DNA of 64,000 nucleotides from Marinobacter orientalis (lineage in GTDB: Bacteria > Pseudomonadota > Gammaproteobacteria > Pseudomonadales > Oleiphilaceae), in assembly GCF_004792665.1 (NCBI RefSeq), contig NZ_SRZX01000002.1:186001-250000 (forward strand), in the 5' to 3' direction. Both the position numbers and the translations under genes were made by a program. Below, one piece after another: positions 42,650 through 51,563 of the stretch (the first letter of the stretch is position 1; every line of letters begins with the position of its first letter). The notes beneath the pieces were generated by a model that did no database searches, was not told the DNA's origin, and saw only the letters and a list, made by a program, of their open reading frames with translations.

Positions 42650-44521
42650 ATGATCCGTCGTGTGCGAGATAAGGCGTGGAACTATCTCTACAAGAGCTTA
42701 CGATATTGTGTGCACCTCCTGCGATTTTGGTTGGCGTTCATTTACAGTAAAAGATTAAAGAACGTATCCTTCATAGGCATAACTGGGAGTGCAGGCAAAA
42801 CGACAGCCAAAGATCTCTCCGCAAACATTCTTCGCACGGCAGGTGAATGTCACAGCACTCCGAGGTCTCTGAATTACCCTGACGGCATTTCACAAATTTT
42901 GCTAAAGGTCCGTCCGCGCCACAGATTCTGCGTTCTCGAGGTGTCAGGCGGCAATCCTGGAGACATGGATAGGCCGCTTCGCTTGTTTACCCCCAGCATC
43001 GCCGTACTTACCCTGATCGCTCGTGACCATTTCAAGGCTCACAAAAGTTTGGAGGCCATTGCAAGAGAAAAAAGCAAACTTATTAAGGCGTTGCCTGCCC
43101 AGGGCGTGGCGGTCTTGAACATCGATGATCCGTTGGTCAGGGCCATAGGTGAAAGCTGCGACCAGAAAGTTATTTGGGTTGGTGAGACAAAAGGCGCAAA
43201 TTTAAGACTGCTTTCTGCACGATCAAGTTGGCCAGAACCACTAACCCTTGAGGTCGAATACGAAGGGCGAGTATACCAGGCAAAAACAGGCTTACACGGA
43301 AAACATCTCGCTTTATCGGCACTTTCAGCGTTGGGAGTCGGGTTGGCTGCAGACATTTCGCTTATGACTGCGATGACTGCCATCGCTGAAGTTAAACCGG
43401 CAGAAGGAAGGATGGAAGTTGTTTCTACTGACGGTGACATCACGTTTCTGCGGGATGATTGGAAAGCACCCCATTGGTCTTTCTCGGCCCCTCTCGAATT
43501 TATGGCAGAGGCTGAAGCAAAAAGAAAAATTCTTGTTATCGGGACCCTTTCTGATTACTCCTTATCTGCATCTAAGCTCTATCCCAAAGTAGCTAAGCAA
43601 GCTCTTGAAGTCGGAGATATTGTTATTTTCGTCGGTCCTCACGCGCCGAGGGCGGCGAAAGCAAAGGGAGATACAGGCATTCAGAACCTTCACGCATTTA
43701 GCGAGATACGAGAGGCAGCCGCATTTCTGAACGCTCTCCTTGAGCCTGGAGATTTGGTACTTCTAAAGGGCTCTAACAAGGCAGATCATTTGGTACGGCT
43801 AATGTATAACACGCAAAAACCTGTTAGTTGCTGGGTCAGTCGTTGTGGCATTCAGAGCTTTTGTGGGGACTGTTCAAAGCTGTACAAGCCGATACCTTCC
43901 AACCCAGCTACCGTACTAACTAAAGACAACAGTGATAGCACAAATAATATGCCATTAGCTGGGCATGACTCAGGGAGGAAAGTAATCATAGGGCTAGGCA
44001 ATCCTGGGTCTAAATATCAAAACACGCCGCACAATGCCGGATATCGCTTACTGGATCGGATGGCAAAAAAAAGTCACGGATCTTGGATTAGCTGTTCAGA
44101 GGGGTTGGTGTGCGAGATTAATATCGCAGGAGAAACTCTGAGCTTGTTCAAACCCGCAGCAAAAATAAATAACAGTGGCCCTCCAACGCGGTTATTCCTT
44201 GAGCGTATAGGCGCAAACATAAACAGCTGCTGGGTTGTCCATGATGAAATGGATTTAACTCTGGGCCAAGCGAAACTGAAACAGGGAGGAGGCGACGCAG
44301 GCCACAGAGGTTTGAAATCCGTGATTGCTTCGCTTGGTTCCAGTAACATTAAGCGTCTGAGAATTGGAGCAAGACGCGCGGACGATGCTGGAACCGCTAA
44401 AACATCTGTCCTACGTCCACTTTCCCGCTCTGACGAAACTGCTCTGGAGAAAGGCATTGATCGAGCGATAGATATCTTACTGAGAGAGACAGCAGCACCG
44501 GTACGCGCAAACGAAACGTAA
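42650..44521 (+). CDS. Mur ligase-like protein fused to a peptidyl-tRNA hydrolase-like domain (3' end cut by IS66)
   Basis: The N terminus has a hydrophobic helix (about 15-33). A MurF/CapB-like ATP-dependent ligase follows, with P-loop ITGSAGKTT at 44-52, EVSGGNPGDM, AREKSKL and VLNIDDPLV. Four cysteines (394, 399, 405, 408) suggest a small zinc site before a linker. Residues about 443-620 form a Pth-like domain: GLGNPG (Asn451), PHNAGY (His461), KINNSG (Asn507) and HDEMDL (Asp532) match the Pth active site, but the usual Asn after His552 is Arg553. The last codons come from the IS66 end: the stop overlaps the element, and nine codons (ENLLRSQEG) lie beyond it at 46951-46977. Likely role: amide bond formation on a polymer or precursor; the function is unproven. 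Confidence 0.78.
   Translation: MIRRVRDKAWNYLYKSLRYCVHLLRFWLAFIYSKRLKNVSFIGITGSAGKTTAKDLSANILRTAGECHSTPRSLNYPDGISQILLKVRPRHRFCVLEVSGGNPGDMDRPLRLFTPSIAVLTLIARDHFKAHKSLEAIAREKSKLIKALPAQGVAVLNIDDPLVRAIGESCDQKVIWVGETKGANLRLLSARSSWPEPLTLEVEYEGRVYQAKTGLHGKHLALSALSALGVGLAADISLMTAMTAIAEVKPAEGRMEVVSTDGDITFLRDDWKAPHWSFSAPLEFMAEAEAKRKILVIGTLSDYSLSASKLYPKVAKQALEVGDIVIFVGPHAPRAAKAKGDTGIQNLHAFSEIREAAAFLNALLEPGDLVLLKGSNKADHLVRLMYNTQKPVSCWVSRCGIQSFCGDCSKLYKPIPSNPATVLTKDNSDSTNNMPLAGHDSGRKVIIGLGNPGSKYQNTPHNAGYRLLDRMAKKSHGSWISCSEGLVCEINIAGETLSLFKPAAKINNSGPPTRLFLERIGANINSCWVVHDEMDLTLGQAKLKQGGGDAGHRGLKSVIASLGSSNIKRLRIGARRADDAGTAKTSVLRPLSRSDETALEKGIDRAIDILLRETAAPVRANET
44510..44517 (+). repeat. Left target-site duplication of the IS66 element
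   Basis: AACGAAAC, identical to 46942-46949, directly abutting the left inverted repeat. Eight bases is the duplication size known for IS66-family elements. Confidence 0.95.
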
Positions 44522-44532
44522 GCGTCTGGCCA

Positions 44533-46077
44533 TCACACCTTGTCAGGTATAGTCGGCTTCCAGTTGTGGGGCAATAGCTCGTCGATGGCGTTGTTCTTTT
44601 GCGCCGGCAGCCGGGTCAGCACATCTTTCAGGTAGGCATAGGGATCATGACCGTTCAGCTTTGCTGACTGGATCAGTGTCATAACCGCCGCAGCACGCTG
44701 ACCACTGCGTAGTGATCCCGCGAACAGCCAGTTGGAACGGCCCAGCGCCCAGGGCCGGATCTGGTTTTCCACCCAGTTATTGTCGATGGGCACAGCGCCA
44801 TCGTCCAGGTAGCGCGTCAGCGCTTTCCAGCGTTTGAGGCTGTAGTCCAACGCTTTGGCCGTGCCGGAGCCATCCGGCACTTTCTGGCGATGCGCCAGCA
44901 TCCACTGATGCAGTGCATCGGCAATCGGTCGGGCTTTTGTTTCCCGGATTTCCTGCCGTTTGTCCGGCGGTAGATCTTTGGTGTCCCGCTCTATTTCGTA
45001 GAGTCCGCCGATGTATTCCAGGGCTTTAGCTGCTAGTTCGCTCTTGTTGGCTTCGTGCAGGTCGTAGAACTTACGTCGGGCATGAGCCATGCAACCGATC
45101 TCGGTAATGCCGTTGCCGAACCCAGCCTTGTAGCCTGCGTAATCATCACAGACCAGTTTGCCCTGCCAGTCACCCAGGAAGGTGCGGGCGTGTTCGCCTG
45201 CACGGCTGGGAGCGAAGTCATAAACGGTGGCTTTCAGGTCCGAGAACGGTGTGGTGCAGTAAGCCCAGACGTAAGCCTTATGAGTCTTTTTCTTACCCGG
45301 GGCCAGCATGCTGACCGGTGTTTCATCGGCATGCAGAACGCCGTGCTCCAGCAGAGTGCTTCTCAGCGCATCCACCAGGGGCTGCAACTGCACGCCGCAG
45401 GCACCCACCCATTCGGCCAGAGTGGAGCGCGGTATTTCGAGGCCAGCTCGGCCGAAGATGCGTTCCTGGCGGTACAGTGGCAGGTGGTCGGCGTACTTGG
45501 CCACCAGCACCTGAGCCAACAGACCGGAGGTAGGTATTCCCTTGTCGATCACCTGCGGTGGTACTGGTGCCTGGATCAAGGTCTCGCATTCGTTGCAGGC
45601 CCACTTACACCGGATGTGACGCTCCACGGTGAACTCGCCGGGCACGTAATCCAGCTTCTCGCTGACGTCCTCGCCGATGCGCTTGAGCTGACAACCGCAG
45701 CGGCACTGGGTGTTTTCAGGCTCGTGGTGGATCAGGGTCCGGGGCAGTTCTGGCGGAAGCGGTGTTCGCTTGGGTTGCTGCTTGGGCCGAGCGGCTTTCT
45801 GTTCCTCGGTCATCGCCTGATCTAGCTCGACCTCGATAGCAGCAAGGTCGCTGTCGATCAGCTCGTCCAGCAGTTTTCCCTGGACGGCGTCCAGTTGCTC
45901 ACTCCGGCGAGCGTACTTGTGGCGCTTAAGGATGGCCACTTCGTGGGTCAGCTTCTCAATGATGACATTGCTGCGCACCAGCGCCCGGTCCTTGGTCTCG
46001 ACACGATCGAACAGTTCCGTCGCGAGAGCACGGAGCTGATCGGCAGAGAGTTGGTCGAGATCGGGGCGCTGAGTCAT
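44533..46077 (-). CDS. tnpC: IS66 transposase TnpC
   Basis: A 514-residue IS66-type transposase. It has an N-terminal coiled-coil (LFDRVETKDRALVRSNVIIEKL region), a zinc-finger-like segment with CRCGCQL and CKWACNECE, then the DDE core: LHADETPV, KLVCDDYAGYK and the C-terminal VPIDNNWVENQIRPWALGR. The frame is intact and of full length. Confidence 0.95.
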   Translation of the reverse strand: MTQRPDLDQLSADQLRALATELFDRVETKDRALVRSNVIIEKLTHEVAILKRHKYARRSEQLDAVQGKLLDELIDSDLAAIEVELDQAMTEEQKAARPKQQPKRTPLPPELPRTLIHHEPENTQCRCGCQLKRIGEDVSEKLDYVPGEFTVERHIRCKWACNECETLIQAPVPPQVIDKGIPTSGLLAQVLVAKYADHLPLYRQERIFGRAGLEIPRSTLAEWVGACGVQLQPLVDALRSTLLEHGVLHADETPVSMLAPGKKKTHKAYVWAYCTTPFSDLKATVYDFAPSRAGEHARTFLGDWQGKLVCDDYAGYKAGFGNGITEIGCMAHARRKFYDLHEANKSELAAKALEYIGGLYEIERDTKDLPPDKRQEIRETKARPIADALHQWMLAHRQKVPDGSGTAKALDYSLKRWKALTRYLDDGAVPIDNNWVENQIRPWALGRSNWLFAGSLRSGQRAAAVMTLIQSAKLNGHDPYAYLKDVLTRLPAQKNNAIDELLPHNWKPTIPDKV

Positions 46078-46152
46078 GCCCGTTAGTATGCCAAGCCCTT
46101 GTGCTGCAAGCGATTCGCAGTTTTGGCTATAGCGATAACACGGTACTTGTGG

Positions 46153-46488
46153 TTACAGGATGGAGATAACGCCGTCAGCCCCAAGGCGTTGCCAGGGCAG
46201 GCCCTGAACCAGCGCTGAGAGCTGTTCCTCAGTCAGTCGCAGTTGGTCACCGCGCCAGGTTTCGCCCCAGTGGAACTTGCCCCGGTTCAGCCGACGGGCG
46301 CAGAGCCAGATGCCGAGGCCATCGTGGATCAGTACCTTCATCCGGTTGCCCCGTTTGTTGGCGAACAGATAAGCACAATGAGGCCTGGCCGAACCAAAGA
46401 CCTGAATAACCCGTGCCAGCGCTTTGTCTGGTCCGGCCCGCATATCCAGTGGCTCGGTGGCCAACCAGATCTCATCAATGCGAATCAT
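46153..46488 (-). CDS. tnpB: IS66 accessory protein TnpB
   Basis: A 111-residue IS66 Orf2-like protein: MIRIDEIWLATEPLDMRAGPDKALARV, FANKRGNRMKVLIHDG and GIWLCARRLNRGKFHW are the family signature. The ATG at 46488 overlaps the tnpA stop (ATGA). It is needed for transposition in this family, with unknown biochemical role. Confidence 0.93.
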   Translation of the reverse strand: MIRIDEIWLATEPLDMRAGPDKALARVIQVFGSARPHCAYLFANKRGNRMKVLIHDGLGIWLCARRLNRGKFHWGETWRGDQLRLTEEQLSALVQGLPWQRLGADGVISIL

Positions 46489-46859
46489 CCCAGCAGGTCC
46501 CGTAGCAAAGCAGCACACTGGTGAGCCTGCTCCGCCGGCCACTCCACCACGACCGAGCCACCGGCGCGGGGAATCTCGATGCGGATGGTGCTAGGCTTGT
46601 TCGAGACCGATTGGTGGCTCGGTGCAGAGGTTGCCGCTGGCAGATTAACCGGAACAAATCCCGGTGTTGCTGGTGTTTTATCCGCTCGCTGCGCTTCACT
46701 CATCCAGCGCCGGACCATGTTGGCGTTGAGACCGTTATCCAGCGAGATCCGGGAAACGGAAGCACCGGGTTCCAGACATTGGGCAACAATCTCGGCTTTG
46801 AATTCCCGGGAAAACCGGCGACGGCGTCGGTAGGGCTTGGTTACGCTTAAGTCGTTCAT
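46485..46859 (-). CDS. tnpA: IS66 accessory protein TnpA
   Basis: A 124-residue protein with a basic N terminus (YRRRRRFSREFKAEIVAQCLEPGASVSRIS) and a helix-turn-helix continuing DNGLNANMVRRWM, the IS66 Orf1 pattern related to IS3-type OrfA. It overlaps tnpB by four bases. Confidence 0.93.
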   Translation of the reverse strand: MNDLSVTKPYRRRRRFSREFKAEIVAQCLEPGASVSRISLDNGLNANMVRRWMSEAQRADKTPATPGFVPVNLPAATSAPSHQSVSNKPSTIRIEIPRAGGSVVVEWPAEQAHQCAALLRDLLG

Positions 46860-46941
46860 GTTAAGTGTCCACTAGAAAATAAGTGGACACTATCCTGACG
46901 GCGGCAGCGCCAGGCTCAAGATCGGATCACCGGACGCTTAC

Positions 46942-46949
46942 AACGAAAC
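46942..46949 (+). repeat. Right target-site duplication of the IS66 element
   Basis: AACGAAAC, matching 44510-44517. Directly after it the original end of the fusion gene continues in frame (CGAAAATC to the TAA at 46978-46980). Confidence 0.95.
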
Positions 46950-47083
46950 CGAAAATCTATTACGTTCTCAAGAGGGTTAACCCAAATTTCGTGCTGCTCT
47001 TCTTTCCAAACAGAATGAATTGAGAGGTGGTTAAAGATTCGGGGTTAACGCCCTGCTGGTAGCAGCATAAAATAATAACTGAG

Positions 47084-47833
47084 TCATTTAAACTTAAGTA
47101 GAGCACTATTAATTTTAGGAAACTTCACTAAAATATTCTTTAGTCGTGGGTATATGCGAATATAGAACCTGATCTTGGCATGCCAGGGCAAACGCTCAAT
47201 CAACCCCTCCTTTGCTGTATATATGCAAGGATTACAATGCCCGCAGGGATAACGCCCGAACGCTGGAGTGTGGCAAAACCAAGTGAGAGCCATTACTCTC
47301 TTGGAAATTTCACTGGGTAATTCATTTTTCATATCGGATTTACTTTTATCAATAATCGGATATGAAAATTTTTCGAAAATCTTTCTTACTGCCAAAGGCG
47401 CATTTTTACCTAAAACAAACCTCCCACACGAATCCTCAAGGACGAATTCGGAAATAACTTCACATGCGTGATCTTGCTTATGTATAGAAAGTTCCAGAAA
47501 TTCAAAATCATTTTTTAACGCATATGCTGCAAGCCATTTATATTGGCTACCGATAAAATGCTGTTTTCTAATCTGATCAAAAGCATCTGAAATTTCATTC
47601 GAAATGGGAATTGACTCTACATGCACCGTCTTTAAATCTAAGATTCTATTCCCATATTCACTATTTAATATATCTTTGATCTCAGAAATAGTTTTTATTT
47701 CAACCTCTCCTGAAGGGCGCCCCGGATCCACTAAGTAATGTGGATTAACTGTGTAACCCGACTCCAATAGGCCAATCACTCGGAAAGTGGAGTCCCATCC
47801 ACCGGTCCATAAAATATCGACTGTATTATTCAT
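47084..47833 (-). CDS. QueC-like PP-loop ATP pyrophosphatase
   Basis: A 249-residue protein with the PP-loop LWTGGWDST at residues 8-16, which binds ATP in adenylating enzymes such as QueC and asparagine synthetase. At the C-terminal side Cys187 and CGHCNPC (Cys197, Cys200, Cys203) reproduce the zinc-binding pattern of QueC (7-cyano-7-deazaguanine synthase). It is not beside other queuosine genes, so it probably activates a different carboxylate, perhaps for amide or nitrile formation. The DNA is strongly AT-rich, unlike the core genome. GGAGG lies four bases before the ATG. CapA-like gene is 54 bases upstream in the same direction. Confidence 0.75.
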   Translation of the reverse strand: MNNTVDILWTGGWDSTFRVIGLLESGYTVNPHYLVDPGRPSGEVEIKTISEIKDILNSEYGNRILDLKTVHVESIPISNEISDAFDQIRKQHFIGSQYKWLAAYALKNDFEFLELSIHKQDHACEVISEFVLEDSCGRFVLGKNAPLAVRKIFEKFSYPIIDKSKSDMKNELPSEISKRVMALTWFCHTPAFGRYPCGHCNPCIYTAKEGLIERLPWHAKIRFYIRIYPRLKNILVKFPKINSALLKFK

Positions 47834-47887
47834 CTACCCTCCTTTAAAATATCTCCCTGCGATTAAATTTTATAATAATTCGATAAA

Positions 47888-48991
47888 TCAGTTTCCGGTA
47901 AGTCGTCTATAGCAGGTCCTCATCAAAGACTGAAAGATAATTGAAAATGGGTACCGATAGATGTTCTTTATGAAATATCTATACTTCCTCGGCCTAAGCA
48001 TTGCCAGGTTATTCTTATACCTATCCCGGTATTCACCAGGAGATAGTTTAAATATAGAGTCAATGCTTTGAGCATCAAAGGATATTAAACGTTTTACTAC
48101 TTCACATTGCTCGGGGTTAGCCTTTCTAGGAAAAAACCGCGAGTCGATATATACGGGCTTAAATTCTACTTTTGGAATGCAACCATGGCTAATAGTTATT
48201 AGTGCAATCACCGTAGGCTTTGTTTCTGGATGCCAAAGATCGAATAAGAAGTTTCCTAAACTATACATTATCAACCCACCATTATAATATTCATAGGGTT
48301 GCAAAACATGTGGGTGGTGGCCGATTATTACGTCAGCACCGGCATCTACAAGTTTTCTGCCAAGCTCTAATTGTTCAGGTCCAGGGTAGCCCAAATACTC
48401 CAATCCCCAATGGATCGAGACTACTACAGCCCCATTGACTTCCTTCCTGAAATCCCTCACCTCTGTAAGCAAAGCATCTTCATGACGTCTATAGCTATAT
48501 GGAATCGTATCTTTAATCCATTCTTCTGGACGTATTGAATAGCCTAGGAACACATTCCGAATTCCTGATTTTTCATATACAAAAGGAATCGTTTTCCCAA
48601 CTTTTTTGTCATCAACACCAATCGATTCAACACCAATATTTTTTAGCCTAGTAACTGTATCACTGAAAGCATCTTTACCATGCTGCATAGAGTGATTATT
48701 TGCAACGTTCAAAACATTAAAGCCTACCTCTTTGAGAATGGATAGCGCTGCTGGATCTCCACGCATCTCAAAAGAAGATAACTTTTCTGATTGTAATCCA
48801 GCATCAGAAGCCACAGTCTCGAGATTACCCAACACAACATCGCAATTTGACCAATATTCCCTGACATCAGAAAATAGTTTAACACCATGGAGCCCAATAG
48901 TTTTTCTCATTCCATGGCCAACACATACTGGATGATCACCCAATGATATATCACCCATTGCTGCGATTGTAAGTGCTGCTTCATCCTTCAT
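47888..48991 (-). CDS. CapA/PgsA-type metallophosphoesterase-like protein
   Basis: A 367-residue protein of the CapA family, known from poly-gamma-glutamate capsule synthesis. Family motifs are AAMGDISLGDHP, VVLGNLETV, LNVANNHSMQHG, VSIHWGLEYLG and IIGHHPHVLQPYEYYNGGLIMYSLGNFLFD. Unlike classical CapA it has no N-terminal membrane anchor or signal peptide, so it seems cytoplasmic. The DNA is AT-rich. The nearby Mur ligase fusion recalls the CapB-CapA pairing, although the two genes now face each other across the IS66 element and the QueC-like gene. Confidence 0.82.
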   Translation of the reverse strand: MKDEAALTIAAMGDISLGDHPVCVGHGMRKTIGLHGVKLFSDVREYWSNCDVVLGNLETVASDAGLQSEKLSSFEMRGDPAALSILKEVGFNVLNVANNHSMQHGKDAFSDTVTRLKNIGVESIGVDDKKVGKTIPFVYEKSGIRNVFLGYSIRPEEWIKDTIPYSYRRHEDALLTEVRDFRKEVNGAVVVSIHWGLEYLGYPGPEQLELGRKLVDAGADVIIGHHPHVLQPYEYYNGGLIMYSLGNFLFDLWHPETKPTVIALITISHGCIPKVEFKPVYIDSRFFPRKANPEQCEVVKRLISFDAQSIDSIFKLSPGEYRDRYKNNLAMLRPRKYRYFIKNIYRYPFSIIFQSLMRTCYRRLTGN

Positions 48992-49226
48992 AATTTAGTT
49001 CCATTGCTTCTATAAATTGACTTTTCGTTGAAGATAATTGGACCTGCCTTCAGAGCCGCTTCGCACTCGCCTATCCGATGAACTCAATAGTAGCGCGAAT
49101 TCTTGTTAACCGCACTAGACAGGCCGAAGTCTTAATTGTCGATTTTTTCTCCCAGCAACCAACTGTTACTGGTAAACTGTTAGCTCTATTTGCTTATCGA
49201 GCATTGTTAAAGGGAGCTAATCAGGT

Positions 49227-50411
49227 TTGGAGATTTTTATCTTATACAAGGAAGACTACCCTTGGGACGTCCGCGTAGAAAAGCTTGCGAAGTCACTCAA
49301 CGAAACCAACAACACTGTCACGATCATTGCCAGAAATCTTGATCAGAAGCCAACGAATGAATCTACCCCGGAGTTTCAGATCCGCCGCGTTCCACGCACC
49401 CAAAGATTACCAGGAACGCTCCAAAAAATGGCAAACATGCCCCTTTGGTTTAATCCACTCTGGATCTTTACCATCCTCAAGGCCATCCAGGGAGTATCCA
49501 AACCAGTGATTATAGTGCGGGACCTTCCGCTAGTTCGCGCTGCCACCTTCATTGCCCGCTTCAGGTCGGCAAAGGTAGTGTTCGACATGGCCGAGGTCTA
49601 CCCGGAAATGTACAGGTCTTCCGCACAATTTTCCAAACGGTCTTGGCTAGACAATATTGTCAAAAATCCCAGCATCGCCGAGCGTTACGAAAAAACTGTT
49701 TTGCCAAAAGTAGACCACATCATCGTGATGATCGAGGAATCTCGTGATCGGCTCGTTGCCTTAGGTGTGCCAGAAGAAAAAGTAACCATAGTCAGTAATA
49801 CGCCACCTATCGACAAATACAGCGGCCACCGACATAAACACACCGATGAAGTACTCAGAATCGTGTACGTTGGCTTCCTGACTGAACTCAGAGGCCTGGA
49901 CTTACTCGTCGAGGCTGTTGGCCGCTACATCGAGAAAGGCAACCCCAAAAACACTATTCAGGTGGACATTGTCGGCAAGGGTGCAAGTAAGGAAAAATTG
50001 ATAAATTTGGTCAGAAGGCTGAACATTGAAGAGTCTGTGCGAATACATGGCTGGCTCTCACAGGAGGAAGTGGACCAGCTCATGGCCAACGCTAACATTG
50101 GTGCTTTGACCTATCGTGTATGTGGCCATTGGAACCACACCATTCCCAATAAGATATTTGACTACATGTTGGCGGGACTTCCTGTCTTAGCGACAAAAGT
50201 GTTACCAATTGAACGCGTCATCGAAGAAGCACATTGTGGCGTCATCTGTCGCGACTTGGATCCAGCGGATATTGCTGAAAAGCTCGAATACCTGAAAAGC
50301 CCGGACGTTCGTCAGGAGCTGGGCGAAAACGGCTATCGGGCTGTTCTAGAAAAATATAATTGGGACAATGATAGAGATCGACTCAATGAAGTCATTGATA
50401 TTCTTAATTAA
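49227..50411 (+). CDS. Family 4 glycosyltransferase (lone plus-strand gene)
   Basis: A 394-residue retaining GT-B enzyme: MEIFILYKEDYPWDVRVEKLAKSL at the N terminus, RIVYVGFLTELRGLDLLVEAV in the donor domain, and IPNKIFDYMLAGLPVLATKV, the segment that usually carries the glutamate or its replacement. The start is TTG at 49227, with GGGAG ten bases before; no better start exists upstream. It is the only transferase of the locus on the plus strand and diverges from the CapA-like gene. Confidence 0.82.
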   Translation: MEIFILYKEDYPWDVRVEKLAKSLNETNNTVTIIARNLDQKPTNESTPEFQIRRVPRTQRLPGTLQKMANMPLWFNPLWIFTILKAIQGVSKPVIIVRDLPLVRAATFIARFRSAKVVFDMAEVYPEMYRSSAQFSKRSWLDNIVKNPSIAERYEKTVLPKVDHIIVMIEESRDRLVALGVPEEKVTIVSNTPPIDKYSGHRHKHTDEVLRIVYVGFLTELRGLDLLVEAVGRYIEKGNPKNTIQVDIVGKGASKEKLINLVRRLNIEESVRIHGWLSQEEVDQLMANANIGALTYRVCGHWNHTIPNKIFDYMLAGLPVLATKVLPIERVIEEAHCGVICRDLDPADIAEKLEYLKSPDVRQELGENGYRAVLEKYNWDNDRDRLNEVIDILN

Positions 50412-50507
50412 AGCTTCCTTTGACCATTACAAATTGAAACCGGTTTTCCTAATGTTACACAGGCACGATAGGTTTTTTGCTATAAATACTATGCATATAA
50501 AATTATA

Positions 50508-51518
50508 CTAACTCACTTTATTTACAATGTCATCAATAACATCACTCACTGCGCCGAACTTCACCGTCCACGAATCTTCTAATTCCAACTTCCGCATAGT
50601 TGTATTTTCGATCATAATATTGGTATTATTAACTGACTCCATGATTTTATACTGAATTTCACTGACTCTGCATTTTGTATATTTAGCCGCCGACCCAAAA
50701 TAACTACGCAATGTTGGAGTATCACTTAGGATAAGGGGTTTATTCATAGCTATAGCTTCGTAGCCACCACAATTCAATATGAAATCCTTTTTGGTTAATA
50801 CAACAACTAGGTCGCTATTTTCCATAAGGGACAGATAGTCCTCGTCAGAAACATAGCCAGTCAGAACAATGTTAGAATCAAGAAGCTTTTCCGCTTCTAG
50901 ACTAGAGTAGTATTTTTTATAATTACCCGAAAGATAACAAACACAATCAGAAAGATTTTTGCCTGCTTTGATAATTTCATCAACAGGTTCATCAGGATCA
51001 AACATCGTGACGAACATCACCTGGGGCTTTTTCATTTCTCTCATAAACGAAGGAGGGGAGCGTTTTAATTTTCTACTTAAATTGGGTATTTTATCCTGAA
51101 GTATGATTGCGTTTCCACCATATCCATTACAGATATTTTGCAAATACTTATTTGTAACTATTGTAAGATCTGCCTTTTTGATCGTCCATTTGCTGAGAAG
51201 CTGGAAAATCCTCCACTTTATCGAAGATGAATTTTTATGCTCAAACTTGAAGTTTGAATGCCTATCAACGACCAATCTATAGTTAAATATTGTTTTCAAA
51301 AATACCAATAACGCCGTTAAAAAAATCGACGGATTCTGGCAAAATACGACGTTAGGCTTTTCATTTAGTAAAACCATAATAGTTCTCATCGTAAGCAATA
51401 TGTATCTGAGTGGACGCTTTGCTTCGTAAACTAAAGGGTAGTAGTCTGCGCTAAATTCAGAAGCGAGCTCTTTAGATCGGCGATGATTTTCCCAAGTAAT
51501 CCATAATCTCTTAGACAT
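50508..51518 (-). CDS. Putative GT-B glycosyltransferase, AT-rich
   Basis: A 336-residue protein with a divergent GT4-like layout: VVFCQNPSIFLTALLVFLK and YRLVVDRHSNFKFEH in the N-terminal half, LTIVTNKYL, LTGYVSDEDYLSLMENSDLVVVLT and CGGYEAIAMNKPLILSDTP, which corresponds to the EAxAxGxPvi region. The composition is clearly AT-rich, pointing to acquisition with the neighbouring island genes. The sugar and acceptor are unknown. Confidence 0.72.
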   Translation of the reverse strand: MSKRLWITWENHRRSKELASEFSADYYPLVYEAKRPLRYILLTMRTIMVLLNEKPNVVFCQNPSIFLTALLVFLKTIFNYRLVVDRHSNFKFEHKNSSSIKWRIFQLLSKWTIKKADLTIVTNKYLQNICNGYGGNAIILQDKIPNLSRKLKRSPPSFMREMKKPQVMFVTMFDPDEPVDEIIKAGKNLSDCVCYLSGNYKKYYSSLEAEKLLDSNIVLTGYVSDEDYLSLMENSDLVVVLTKKDFILNCGGYEAIAMNKPLILSDTPTLRSYFGSAAKYTKCRVSEIQYKIMESVNNTNIMIENTTMRKLELEDSWTVKFGAVSDVIDDIVNKVS

Positions 51519-51563
51519 GCAGATAGCCTTGTTTATTTAAACCATTGAGATACTTCTTTTATT

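Larger units (their letters stand above)
44518..46941. mobile_element. Complete IS66-family insertion sequence
   Basis: A 2424-bp element with the three-gene set tnpA-tnpB-tnpC, all on the minus strand. Its ends are inverted repeats starting GTAAGCGTC (left GTAAGCGTCTGG, right read inward GTAAGCGTCCGG). It is flanked by the 8-bp duplication AACGAAAC. It landed in the end of the Mur ligase-Pth fusion gene, whose present stop codon TAA (44519-44521) is supplied by the element's left end. Confidence 0.96.
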
